Part shown: positions 6,670-13,021 of the stretch, one piece after another
Layout: each line of letters opens with the position of its first letter
Position numbering within the stretch: position 1 is the first letter of the stretch
Assembly: GCA_024275815.1 (NCBI GenBank)
Contig: JAJRYI010000151.1
Coordinates: 1 to 13,734 of the forward strand
Reading direction: 5' to 3'
From: Actinomycetes bacterium
GTDB lineage: Bacteria; Actinomycetota; Acidimicrobiia; Spongiisociales; UBA5794
DNA length: 13,734 bases
Notes under the pieces: model-generated
Databases searched by the model: none
Told to the model about the DNA's origin: nothing
Seen by the model: only the letters and a program-made list of their open reading frames with translations
Translations under genes and position numbers: made by a program

Positions 6670-7659
6670 ATGGCAACCCTGCGCCTCTTCGCCAACCTGA
6701 GGGAATCCGCCGGCACGGATTCCGCGACGTTCGACGCCGCGACGGTCGGCGATCTTCTGTCTCAAGCCTCTGACCGTTTCGGCCCCCAGTTCTCCTCTGG
6801 TATCACCGCAGCAAGGGTCTGGGTGAACGGGACCCAGGCCGAAGAGTCAACGGTGATCAGTGCGTCCGATGAAGTGGCACTCATCCCACCGGTTTCCGGA
6901 GGTGCCGTGTCTGCCCCGGCACTCAACGTCTCCCCCAACCTCCTTTCCGTGACCCTCGTCATCTCACTGCTTGCGGTGGCGTGGGCGGACCCATCGTGGT
7001 TCGCCATCGTTGCAACGGGCACGGTGATCGCTTGGGTGTGGGACGTCTCCGAGACGTCGTCTCGCACCGCGGACGCGTTCGTCCCCTATCCAGCACTGAT
7101 CGGAACCGTCACAGCCGCCACAGGCGCATATGCATGGGGTTTCGCCGGGTTCGCCGGAGGCATGGCGATCGGGATCATGGTTTCGGTCTCATGGCCCATC
7201 TTCGACGGGGCGAGCCGCGATTTTCGTAGAACAGCGGCCACGACCCTCGTATCCGTCGTCGCGAGCGCCGCGAGCGCCGGGCTCATCCTTCTACGTCTCG
7301 TCGGCTCGTACGCTGTCGTCGCGTTCCTCCTCGTCATCGTATTCGCACTCGTCGGTGCCTGGGTCGCAGGCGCCTACGGTGCTCAGATCCAGTCGGTCGA
7401 TGCCAACGTCGGGGCTCTGCTCGGTGCACTCGGTGCCGGACTCATCGCCGGCTTGATCATCAACGAACTGGACATCGCCGCGGGCCTTCTCGGGGGTGTG
7501 TCCGCTGCAGCAGGTGTCATCGCTGGGCGGGCACTCGGATCGATGCTGCGCACGGGGAGTGTCCTCCATACCGAGAACGCACCCGGCACCCTCGCGCTCT
7601 TCGACGGCGCGATCCTGGCGGGTCCTTTCTTCTGGCTGGCGCTCTGGCTGTTCGGCTAA
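6670..7659 (+). CDS. MoaD/ThiS-like ubiquitin-fold domain fused to a polytopic membrane domain (degenerate CdsA-like)
   Basis: A 329-aa protein with two parts. Residues 1-78 form a complete MoaD/ThiS-type beta-grasp domain, beginning MATLRLFANLRE and ending DEVALIPPVSGG. In free-standing family members the Gly-Gly is the C-terminus that is adenylated and thiocarboxylated; here Gly77-Gly78 is internal. Residues from about 85 form roughly eight membrane helices. The last part (GRALGSML..., then PGTLALFDGAILAGPFFWLAL) resembles the end of CdsA phosphatidate cytidylyltransferase, but the catalytic signature (KR, KD, GHGG and DR.DS) is mostly missing, so cytidylyltransferase activity is unlikely. 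ATG 6670 is chosen because the ubiquitin fold starts there and a -10-like hexamer sits 6 nt upstream; an upstream in-frame ATG at 6595 adds an implausible extension. It stands alone between the repeat island and the M23 gene. The CdsA link is from remembered motifs. Confidence 0.75.
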   Translation: MATLRLFANLRESAGTDSATFDAATVGDLLSQASDRFGPQFSSGITAARVWVNGTQAEESTVISASDEVALIPPVSGGAVSAPALNVSPNLLSVTLVISLLAVAWADPSWFAIVATGTVIAWVWDVSETSSRTADAFVPYPALIGTVTAATGAYAWGFAGFAGGMAIGIMVSVSWPIFDGASRDFRRTAATTLVSVVASAASAGLILLRLVGSYAVVAFLLVIVFALVGAWVAGAYGAQIQSVDANVGALLGALGAGLIAGLIINELDIAAGLLGGVSAAAGVIAGRALGSMLRTGSVLHTENAPGTLALFDGAILAGPFFWLALWLFG

Positions 7660-7706
7660 CGATCACGCCGTACGGGAATTCTCGGTGGAGTAGCGATTTC
7701 TGCCAC

Positions 7707-7720
7707 TAGCCTGATGGACG
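7707..7720 (+). promoter_or_regulatory. Leaderless-type promoter of the M23 peptidase gene
   Basis: TAGCCT (7707-7712) lies 8 nt before ATG 7721, placing the expected transcription start at or next to the start codon. No Shine-Dalgarno or good -35 is visible. The 9-mer TAGCCTGAT found here occurs again at 12635-12643, beside the DnaA-box cluster. Confidence 0.4.
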
Positions 7721-8911
7721 ATGTTGCTGACGCGCACTCCTCGCTGGCTGCTCCTTCTCCTCACGATCGCCATCATGGCACTCGTGCCGATCGGCGCGTC
7801 CGCTCAAACCAAGGCCGATGTCGACGCCGCGGCACGCAACAAGGCCGTTGCAGAGGCCCGCAAGTCGGAGGCGTACAAGCACTACCAGGAAGTGACCGCC
7901 CGCCTCGACGACGCTGTCAACCGCTATGAGACCCTCAACGCACAGCGTGAGGAGTTGACCTACCGGATCTCCCGAATGGAGCAGGCTGTCGAGCGATACC
8001 AGACGAAGGTGACCGAGCTGAACACTGCGGCCCAGGATCTCGTCATCAGGGCGTACACGTCGGGCCAGTCCGGGATGATCGGTTCGGCGTTCGCTGCAAG
8101 CACCATCGAGGAGCTCGTCACATCACGCGCACTCCTGGACCGTGCAGCTGAGATCGAGCTCGCCTCACTCGACAACCTCGACGCCGTCTCCCGCCAGGCA
8201 GATCGCAGCGCCTCTGAACTCTCCGTACAACGAGTCGATGTCGCAGCGAGTGAGGATGCCGCTGCCCTCGTCGTCGCCGAGATCGCTGAACTCCAACAGC
8301 AGCAACAGGAGATACTCGCTCAGGCGAACGACGACCTCAGAGCCGCCATCGACAAACTCGAACAGGAGATACGGGAGAAGAGGATCGAGGACGAACGGCG
8401 AGCGAAGGAGAAAGCTGAGCGGGCACGTGCAGCGAGCAGATCGTCGGGGTCGTCATCATCTTCGACATCGACACCGTCGAGCGGTTCGGCAGCGGGAGCG
8501 AGTTCCTCCGCAACGACCGGGTTCATCTGTCCCGTCAAGGGCCGTACGTCGTTCATCGATTCGTGGGGTTATCCACGATCTGGTGGCCGGAAGCACAAGG
8601 GTGTCGACATGTTCGCCACACGCAACACGCCCCTGGTGGCCGTTGTCGACGGCAGAGTGAAGCTCAGCTCGAACAGCCTCGGCGGCTGGACCGTTCACCT
8701 CTACTCGGACACCGGAACGGTGTACTACTACGCGCATCTCGAGTCCCAGGCCACCGATATCCAATCTGGCCAGCGGGTGTCGAAGGGCACCGTGGTCGGT
8801 TACGTCGGCAACTCTGGAAACGCCCGATACACATCCCCACACGTGCACTTCGAGATCCGCCCGGGCGGGAGGGCCGTGAACCCGTACCCGACGGTGCGCC
8901 CAGCTTGCTAA
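7721..8911 (+). CDS. Secreted M23 (LytM-type) peptidase with coiled-coil domain
   Basis: A 396-aa exported envelope protein expected to cleave peptidoglycan cross-bridges or, as in EnvC/NlpD relatives, to activate other hydrolases. It has a signal peptide (hydrophobic core about 9-24, cleavage likely after Ala-Ser-Ala28) and long charged coiled-coil segments (about 35-110 and 185-238). A Ser-rich linker (about 239-266) then leads to the M23 domain from Phe268. Zinc ligands are intact: His292 and Asp296 (HKGVD) and His376 (HVH, 374-376), with His339 (YAHL) and His374 as catalytic partners, so an active metallopeptidase is plausible. Cys270 and Cys396 bracket the domain and could form a disulphide. 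The gene is followed after 24 nt by the RsiG-like gene and probably heads its operon. Confidence 0.88.
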   Translation: MLLTRTPRWLLLLLTIAIMALVPIGASAQTKADVDAAARNKAVAEARKSEAYKHYQEVTARLDDAVNRYETLNAQREELTYRISRMEQAVERYQTKVTELNTAAQDLVIRAYTSGQSGMIGSAFAASTIEELVTSRALLDRAAEIELASLDNLDAVSRQADRSASELSVQRVDVAASEDAAALVVAEIAELQQQQQEILAQANDDLRAAIDKLEQEIREKRIEDERRAKEKAERARAASRSSGSSSSSTSTPSSGSAAGASSSATTGFICPVKGRTSFIDSWGYPRSGGRKHKGVDMFATRNTPLVAVVDGRVKLSSNSLGGWTVHLYSDTGTVYYYAHLESQATDIQSGQRVSKGTVVGYVGNSGNARYTSPHVHFEIRPGGRAVNPYPTVRPAC

Positions 8912-8935
8912 CTTGTGATTCGCAAGGAGCATGGC

Positions 8936-9358
8936 ATGACACAGCAACGTAGACGTATCGACCTGGTGATGGATCCTTCCTTCACCGAGACACTGGACTC
9001 TGTTCCGCTCGAGGAACTTCGCTCGAGGAGAGCCATCCTCGACGAACTCGACACAGAACTGTCCTACTACCGAAGGATCCTTCACGGAAGACTCGACCTC
9101 CTCGATTTCGAACTTCGCCGCCGCAACGGCACAGAGACACGGTCACTCATCGAAGCCCTCCCCGAGATCCTGTCCGACACTCCATCAGGGAGGACGTCGA
9201 ATCCACTCGATATGGAGCGTCCGCTCGAACTCCCTGAACTCGCAGGAGAGGGAAGAAGGCCGGTGGACGCAGCGCTCGCAGACGACTTCCTCGCACACCT
9301 CCCCACGCTCGCAGACGACGACCTCGCAGAGATCCGTGAGTCGCTGTCGTCGACCTAA
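8936..9358 (+). CDS. RsiG-like anti-sigma / c-di-GMP-binding coiled-coil protein, truncated by an in-frame TAA
   Basis: The 140-aa product matches the first half of RsiG-like proteins. In Streptomyces RsiG, two copies of E(X)3S(X)2R(X)3Q(X)3D on a helical hairpin bind c-di-GMP and hold the sigma factor WhiG. The first copy here is Asp39, Ser43, Arg46, His50, Asp54, with conservative changes at two positions. The frame stops at TAA 9356-9358, but translation past it continues for 39 sense codons to TAG 9476-9478, supplying a second copy: Ser145, Arg148, Tyr152, Asp156, with the stop codon at the expected Glu position (141). Start ATG 8936 has AAGGAG (8924-8929) 6 nt upstream; ATG 8931 is followed at once by a stop. 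No sigma factor lies in the window. The RsiG assignment rests on motif and helical pattern, remembered rather than searched. Confidence 0.65.
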   Translation: MTQQRRRIDLVMDPSFTETLDSVPLEELRSRRAILDELDTELSYYRRILHGRLDLLDFELRRRNGTETRSLIEALPEILSDTPSGRTSNPLDMERPLELPELAGEGRRPVDAALADDFLAHLPTLADDDLAEIRESLSST

Positions 9359-9478
9359 GCGAAGCTCTCCGAACAGCGACGAGCGGTGTACGACGCATAC
9401 GACCTGATCACCGCCGAGCTGACGAAACGTTACCGGGACGGGTCGGCGAGTCCGGACGAGCTCCTCTCGACGAACTAG
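9356..9478 (+). pseudogene. Stranded C-terminal part of the RsiG-like gene
   Basis: Reading the frame of the previous gene through TAA 9356 gives AKLSEQRRAVYDAYDLITAE and onward to RYRDGSASPDELLSTN, then TAG. This is a second helix with heptad-like hydrophobic spacing and the second c-di-GMP motif. The frame ends 3 nt before the next gene, the spacing expected of an intact operon member. The full-length product would be 180 aa. There is no in-frame start codon to express it alone. A single G-to-T change (GAA to TAA) would explain the break; a sequencing error or read-through are alternatives. Confidence 0.6.
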
Positions 9479-9481
9479 CCG

Positions 9482-10417
9482 ATGCGTCTTGCAAGGGTCC
9501 GCTCCGGACTCGCAGAATCGTACGACGACGTCGCAGCCGTGGCGATCGATGGTGACGGGACCGTGCTCTTCTCCTCTGGTGCCATCGGACAGCCGATCTT
9601 CTACCGCTCGGCGATCAAACCGTTCCAGGCGATCGCTGCTGCCCGTGCCGGTCTCGTTCTCCCCCCTTCCCACCTCGCTGTGTCCTGCGCGAGCCACGGT
9701 GGGTACCCGGTTCACCTCGCGATCGTCGACCAGATCCTGTCCGACCATGGTCTCACGAGTGAAGCGCTCCGGACGACTCCTGGACGACCCTTGAGCCACA
9801 CCGCGGACGTCCTCCAGATACGTCGCGGGAACACGCGCCTCGAACCACGCTTCCACAACTGTTCGGGCAAACACGCTGGCTGGCTCGCCGCGTGTACCGT
9901 CGCCGGTTGGGACACCGGGTCCTACCTCGATCTCCATCACCCCATCCAACGATCCGTCCTCGAGGTCATGCAGGAGTACTCAGGGGCCGATGCCCGCCCC
10001 GTCGGAGTCGACGGCTGCGGTGCCCCGACACTGCGGGGAACGGTCTCGACCCTCGCGACTGCGTTCTCACGCCTCACCACGGAGTCCGAGGCAGCACCGA
10101 TCGCAGCAGCAATGGCGACCTACGGCGCGCTGGTCGCAGACAACGTCAGAAGTGATGGGCGCGTCGGTATCACCTGGGGCGGTCCGCAGAAGGTCGGAGC
10201 AGAGGGGTCGTTCGCCATGGCGTCGCACGGTATCGCCATCGCCACGAAGTCTCAGTCCGGAACCAGTGAGATGGCGGTCGCTGCCGCGCTCGACGTTGCC
10301 CGGCGTATCGGGGTACTCCCAGATGCCATGGCCAGTGCTCTCGATACTGCCATGTCTCCTCCGGTCATCGGTGGCGGTCGAGTGGTGGGCCGCACCGTGG
10401 TACTCGAGACACCATGA
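9482..10417 (+). CDS. Asparaginase II family protein (L-asparaginase, PF06089 type)
   Basis: A 311-aa cytoplasmic enzyme of the asparaginase II family typified by Rhizobium etli, which hydrolyses L-asparagine to aspartate and ammonia; this family is distinct from the E. coli AnsA/AnsB type. Family landmarks are present: RSAIKPFQ (42-49), a SHGGYPVH segment (71-78, usually SH.GE..H, so one acidic position is changed), NCSGKH (126-131) and DGCGAP (177-182). Length is near the usual 320-340 aa. There is no ribosome-binding site at ATG 9482; the start lies 3 nt after the TAG of the full RsiG frame, suggesting translational coupling, which the premature TAA 123 nt upstream would weaken. Its stop overlaps the GNAT start (ATGA, 10414-10417). 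The actual substrate could be another beta-amide. Confidence 0.85.
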   Translation: MRLARVRSGLAESYDDVAAVAIDGDGTVLFSSGAIGQPIFYRSAIKPFQAIAAARAGLVLPPSHLAVSCASHGGYPVHLAIVDQILSDHGLTSEALRTTPGRPLSHTADVLQIRRGNTRLEPRFHNCSGKHAGWLAACTVAGWDTGSYLDLHHPIQRSVLEVMQEYSGADARPVGVDGCGAPTLRGTVSTLATAFSRLTTESEAAPIAAAMATYGALVADNVRSDGRVGITWGGPQKVGAEGSFAMASHGIAIATKSQSGTSEMAVAAALDVARRIGVLPDAMASALDTAMSPPVIGGGRVVGRTVVLETP

Positions 10418-11316
10418 GCCATCTGAACTGGGATGCGTTCCCCTCCGATCTCGAAGCAGTTGCCCCCCGTGTCGGGCCATTCCCGTACCGCCCGTTCCTC
10501 GAGACAGTGTGGAACCATCGTGATGACACCACAGGTGAGCTTCACGTCATCACCGTCGACTCCGGTGCCGCAGCATTCGTCGTCACCGGTAGCCATCTTC
10601 AGTTCGCCGGTCGATCGAACCTGGTCGACTATCACTAGCCGCTCGGACCGCAGAGCGCAGAGACGGTCGCAGAAGCATTGTCGACGCTTCCCGTCGAAAC
10701 GTTTCGGCTGGACTCGCTTCCCGATGAAGCACGTACAGTCGTCGAGTCGGGAGTCGAGATGGCAGGCTACCGATTCTCTACGACCGAGGATGAGGTTTCG
10801 GCTGTGCTCGACCTTCCCCACAGCTACGACGCCTGGCTCGCCTCGATCGGAAAGAAGGAACGTCACGAGGTTCGACGCAAACGTCGACGCTTCGAAGCCG
10901 AGTTCGGTGAGATCGCAATCGTTCAGCACGGTGCCGAGGCGATCAACATGTTCTGCGCGATGCATCGAACCGCCCAAGGGGACAAGGGCATGTTCATGAC
11001 CGGGGACATGCAGCGGTACTTCGAGGATCTGCTCGAACACGGTGGGGCGACGATCCACACCCTCGAGTGCGACGGAATCCCCCGTGCGAACGCTTTCGGG
11101 TTCGAGACGGACGACGGCTACTTCTACTACAACTCTGCCTACGACCCCGATGCAGCGATGGCTTCTCCCGGGATCGTGCTGCTCGCAGCGTTGATCGAAG
11201 CTCAGATCGCCCGGGGGGCAACGGTGTTCGACTTCCTCAAGGGGGACGAGCGGTACAAGTTCAAGCACGGCGCCCAGCCAAGGCAACTCTTCGTGGTGGA
11301 GGGATCGCTCCGATGA
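10414..11316 (+). pseudogene. GNAT acetyltransferase, CelD/BcsL (Acetyltransf_6) type, interrupted by an in-frame TAG
   Basis: One continuous 300-codon frame broken only by TAG at 10636-10638 (codon 75). The first 74 codons encode an N-terminal domain (from MSHLNWDAF to SNLVDYH). After the stop the frame resumes with PLGPQSAETVAEAL and runs to the C-terminal domain. That domain has the family features: a WLASIGKKERHEVRRKRRR basic helix (about 141-159), and near the end FDFLKGDERYKFKHG, typical of CelD/BcsL and FemAB-like acyltransferases that modify cell-wall or extracellular polymers. Both ends overlap neighbours by 4 nt, as in an intact operon. In relatives I recall DY.SPLG around this point, so TCG (Ser) to TAG is the likeliest change; GAG is also one step away. 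Sequencing error and read-through are alternatives. Confidence 0.65.
10678..11316 (+). CDS. C-terminal acetyltransferase domain fragment of the broken GNAT gene
   Basis: The longest open part of the interrupted gene, 212 aa if it starts at TTG 10678. It contains most of the GNAT fold, including the basic helix and the FDFLKGDERYKFKHG region, but lacks the first 88 codons. TTG 10678 has only a weak purine stretch upstream, so independent translation is uncertain. Its stop codon overlaps ATG 11313 of mshA. Confidence 0.45.
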   Translation: MSTLPVETFRLDSLPDEARTVVESGVEMAGYRFSTTEDEVSAVLDLPHSYDAWLASIGKKERHEVRRKRRRFEAEFGEIAIVQHGAEAINMFCAMHRTAQGDKGMFMTGDMQRYFEDLLEHGGATIHTLECDGIPRANAFGFETDDGYFYYNSAYDPDAAMASPGIVLLAALIEAQIARGATVFDFLKGDERYKFKHGAQPRQLFVVEGSLR

Positions 11317-12542
11317 TCTCCCACGTTGCCTACATTGCAATGCATACGTCGCCGCTGATCCAGCCGGGCACCGGCAACGCCGGCGGCATGAACGTGTACC
11401 TGGACCGCCTGTCGCGCACGATGGCCGAGCGTGATGTTCATGTCACGGTCTTCACACGACGAACCGATACCCACACCCCATCGGAAGCCGACGTCCTTCC
11501 CGGGTACCGGGTCGTTCAGATCGAGGCCGGACCGCCCGAGCGACTGTCGGTCGGTGAGATGCAACCCTTCGCCGCCGAGTTCGCAGACGGTGTGGAGAAA
11601 TGGATCAGATCCGAGGGCATCGTCTTCGATCTCGTGCACAGCCACTACTGGTTGTCGGGCCGCTGCGGGGTGAGACTCAAGGATGCCCTCGGTCTCCCCC
11701 TCGCCAACTCGTTCCATACGTTGGGGAAGGTCAAAGATGCTGCCCGTCATCGAGATGAAGCCCCGTCGAGCAACGACCGCCTCGTGACCGAGCAGGAGGT
11801 CATCTCGCGGAGCGACTGCGTGATCGCCTCCACCCCGTACGAGTTCGAAGACCTCCTAGAACACTACGGCGCATCACCCGAGCGACTCTGTGTCTCCCCA
11901 CCGGGGGTCGATCACGACGTATTCAACCCGGGCGACCAGGAACGGGCTCGAGAGCGCCTCGGGTTCGGTGACGAGCGCATCATCTTGTTCGTTGGGAGGA
12001 TCCAAGCGCACAAGGGAACCGACGTAGCGGTACAGGCCCTCGGCCATCTGCCCGAGCGACTCTCGGACGGATCGGGACCCACTGTGCTGCACATCATCGG
12101 CGGCGCCAGCGGTCCGGACGGCAGCAGTGAGCTGACACGGTGTAAGGAGACGACGAAGCATCTCGGGCTCGAGGACCGTATCCGGTTCTTCGATCCGGTT
12201 CCTCATCGCGTGCTTGCAGACCACTATCGAGCGGCCGACGTTGTCGTCGTCCCCTCGCGAAGCGAGTCGTTCGGACTCGTTGCGGCAGAGGCCCAGGCCT
12301 GCGGGACGCCCGTCGTTGCTGCGAACACGGGTGGCTTGCCCTACGTCATCGACGTTGCCGAATCCGGGCTGCTCGTCGACAACCATGATCCTGCCGCGTT
12401 CGCCACTGCCATCGGAGCGATCCTGGAGCACCCCTCTTTCGCCCGTCGGCTGTCACTGTCTGCAGTGTCGTTCTCTCAGCGGTTCTCGTGGGAGTCCACA
12501 GCCACGCGCCTGCTCGAGCTCTACGAGGGCATCACCGCCTGA
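11313..12542 (+). CDS. mshA: D-inositol-3-phosphate glycosyltransferase (mycothiol biosynthesis), MshA-like GT4
   Basis: Cytoplasmic GT4 enzyme; MshA transfers GlcNAc from UDP-GlcNAc to 1L-myo-inositol 1-phosphate, the first step of mycothiol synthesis. The 409-aa protein follows MshA closely: HTSPLIQPGTGNAGGMNVY (11-29, the GGMN loop), VHSHYWLSG (108-116), FHTLGKVK (134-141), PGVDHDVFNPG, FVGRIQAHK (226-234), and the retaining-GT E(X)7E pair Glu318/Glu326 in SESFGLVAAEAQACGTPV. ATG 11313 lies in the GNAT stop (ATGA) and also has GGAGGG (11298-11303) 9 nt upstream, so it can initiate on its own; a same-frame extension back to 11067 would read over the GNAT gene and is discarded. A related GT4 with another acceptor is possible, but the N-terminal segment is strongly MshA-like. 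Confidence 0.82.
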   Translation: MISHVAYIAMHTSPLIQPGTGNAGGMNVYLDRLSRTMAERDVHVTVFTRRTDTHTPSEADVLPGYRVVQIEAGPPERLSVGEMQPFAAEFADGVEKWIRSEGIVFDLVHSHYWLSGRCGVRLKDALGLPLANSFHTLGKVKDAARHRDEAPSSNDRLVTEQEVISRSDCVIASTPYEFEDLLEHYGASPERLCVSPPGVDHDVFNPGDQERARERLGFGDERIILFVGRIQAHKGTDVAVQALGHLPERLSDGSGPTVLHIIGGASGPDGSSELTRCKETTKHLGLEDRIRFFDPVPHRVLADHYRAADVVVVPSRSESFGLVAAEAQACGTPVVAANTGGLPYVIDVAESGLLVDNHDPAAFATAIGAILEHPSFARRLSLSAVSFSQRFSWESTATRLLELYEGITA

Positions 12543-12544
12543 CC

Positions 12545-12572
12545 GCGAAAACGTTCCTCATGGAAGTTTCGC
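12545..12572 (+). terminator. Terminator-like hairpin after mshA
   Basis: GCGAAA (12545-12550) pairs with TTTCGC (12567-12572), and TTCC (12554-12557) with GGAA (12562-12565) around a TCAT loop, with small bulges between. It starts 3 nt after the mshA stop. No T-run follows, so it may stop transcription inefficiently or only stabilise the mRNA end. Confidence 0.35.
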
Positions 12573-12580
12573 ACAGGGCG

Positions 12581-12622
12581 TTGTGCACAACCTCCTGTGG
12601 ATAGCTGTGGGTATGTGGACAA
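12581..12622. promoter_or_regulatory. Cluster of DnaA-box-like 9-mers
   Basis: Four sites lie within 42 nt. TGTGGACAA (12614-12622) is a perfect reverse-strand TTGTCCACA, the box preferred by GC-rich actinobacteria. TGTGGATAG (12596-12604) is one change from the TTATCCACA complement, TGTGGGTAT (12606-12614) two changes, and the palindromic TTGTGCACAA (12581-12590) gives a one-mismatch box on each strand. A TAGCCT hexamer (12635-12640), possibly a -10 element, follows 12 nt later, so DnaA could regulate a promoter here. An origin role is not supported by the neighbours: no dnaA, dnaN, gyrB or rpmH is present. Confidence 0.45.
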
Positions 12623-12713
12623 CCCGTCGCTCCGTAGCCTGATCGGTGTCAGTTGACCGCGACTGTGTAGGCATTCACGAAGGACATCGCGAAATCGTGA
12701 CGTATCGGCCGTG

Positions 12714-12742
12714 TTGAATCACACCGAATGGTCACCTACATT
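12714..12742 (+). promoter_or_regulatory. Sigma70-type promoter in the mshA downstream region
   Basis: TTGAAT (12714-12719) and TACATT (12737-12742) are separated by exactly 17 nt, the best -35/-10 pair seen in the window. The predicted start is near 12748-12750. It would drive the structured element that follows, possibly reading on towards the VOC gene. Confidence 0.5.
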
Positions 12743-12747
12743 GCGTC

Positions 12748-12830
12748 ATGAGAGGCCCGATGTGCCGATACAGAGAACCTCGTTCGGGGAAGTGCGGGGC
12801 CATCTGTCGAGGTTCGTCGGGCCTTTCGCT
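12748..12830 (+). ncRNA. Candidate structured small RNA or leader
   Basis: Starting where the promoter predicts, two nested stems can form. The outer one is 12749-12760 with 12817-12828: 12 contiguous pairs, two of them G-U, including the perfect 8-bp AGGCCCGA/TCGGGCCT. The inner one is the perfect 8-bp GAACCTCG (12775-12782) with CGAGGTTC (12808-12815) enclosing a 25-nt loop. A 14-nt unpaired strand lies between the stems on the 5' side and 1 nt on the 3' side. A 35-aa ORF (12748-12855) could also start here, but its AGA, AGG and CTA codons are unlike the neighbouring genes, which favours an RNA. I recognise no known RNA family. It is a prediction from pairing only. Confidence 0.35.
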
Positions 12831-12894
12831 ATCAGATCTGGCTCGAAGGGCGTAGAAGATCAGCGGATAGGTGGAATCGGTCGCTGGGTCGACA

Positions 12895-12964
12895 GTTCAC
12901 AGTTCGCAGCCGGAAACCCCAGCCATTCCTGAATGCTCGGATTCCTCCGGTGAACGGTGAACGG
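12895..12964. repeat. Heptamer-armed palindromic repeat, copy A
   Basis: The left arm is two tandem heptamers (TTCACAG, TTCGCAG) after a G; the right arm is two GTGAACG heptamers. The arms are roughly inverted relative to each other. The core between them begins CCGGAAACC and ends ATTCCTCCG. It shares arms and core with copy B at 13600-13688 in the same orientation. It lies just upstream of the promoter of the VOC gene. Confidence 0.7.
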
Positions 12965-13009
12965 CTGTTCCCTTTCCGCGCACCTGTGTACTACGCGACA
13001 CGCACTACA

Positions 13010-13021
13010 TACCCTCTCGTC
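13010..13021 (+). promoter_or_regulatory. Leaderless-type promoter of the VOC gene
   Basis: TACCCT (13010-13015) is followed by CTCGTC and ATG 13022. This is the same spacing and nearly the same letters as TACGCT-CTCGGT-ATG at 6658-6672. No Shine-Dalgarno is present, and no good -35 is visible. Confidence 0.5.

Noticed and set aside
9356..10638. Reassigned stop codons (TAA/TAG read as sense) to explain the split genes
   Set aside because: TAG ends livK and livF, and TAA ends the MoaD-fusion and M23 genes at family-appropriate positions, so both act as normal stops in this genome.
11067..11312. Upstream extension of the mshA frame
   Set aside because: It would overlap the GNAT coding region in another frame and gives an Arg-rich, low-quality sequence; family homology begins at ATG 11313, which has its own GGAGGG.
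12543..12700. Chromosomal origin of replication
   Set aside because: DnaA boxes are present but too few, no AT-rich unwinding region is visible, and the neighbours are not replication genes; kept only as a DnaA-site cluster.
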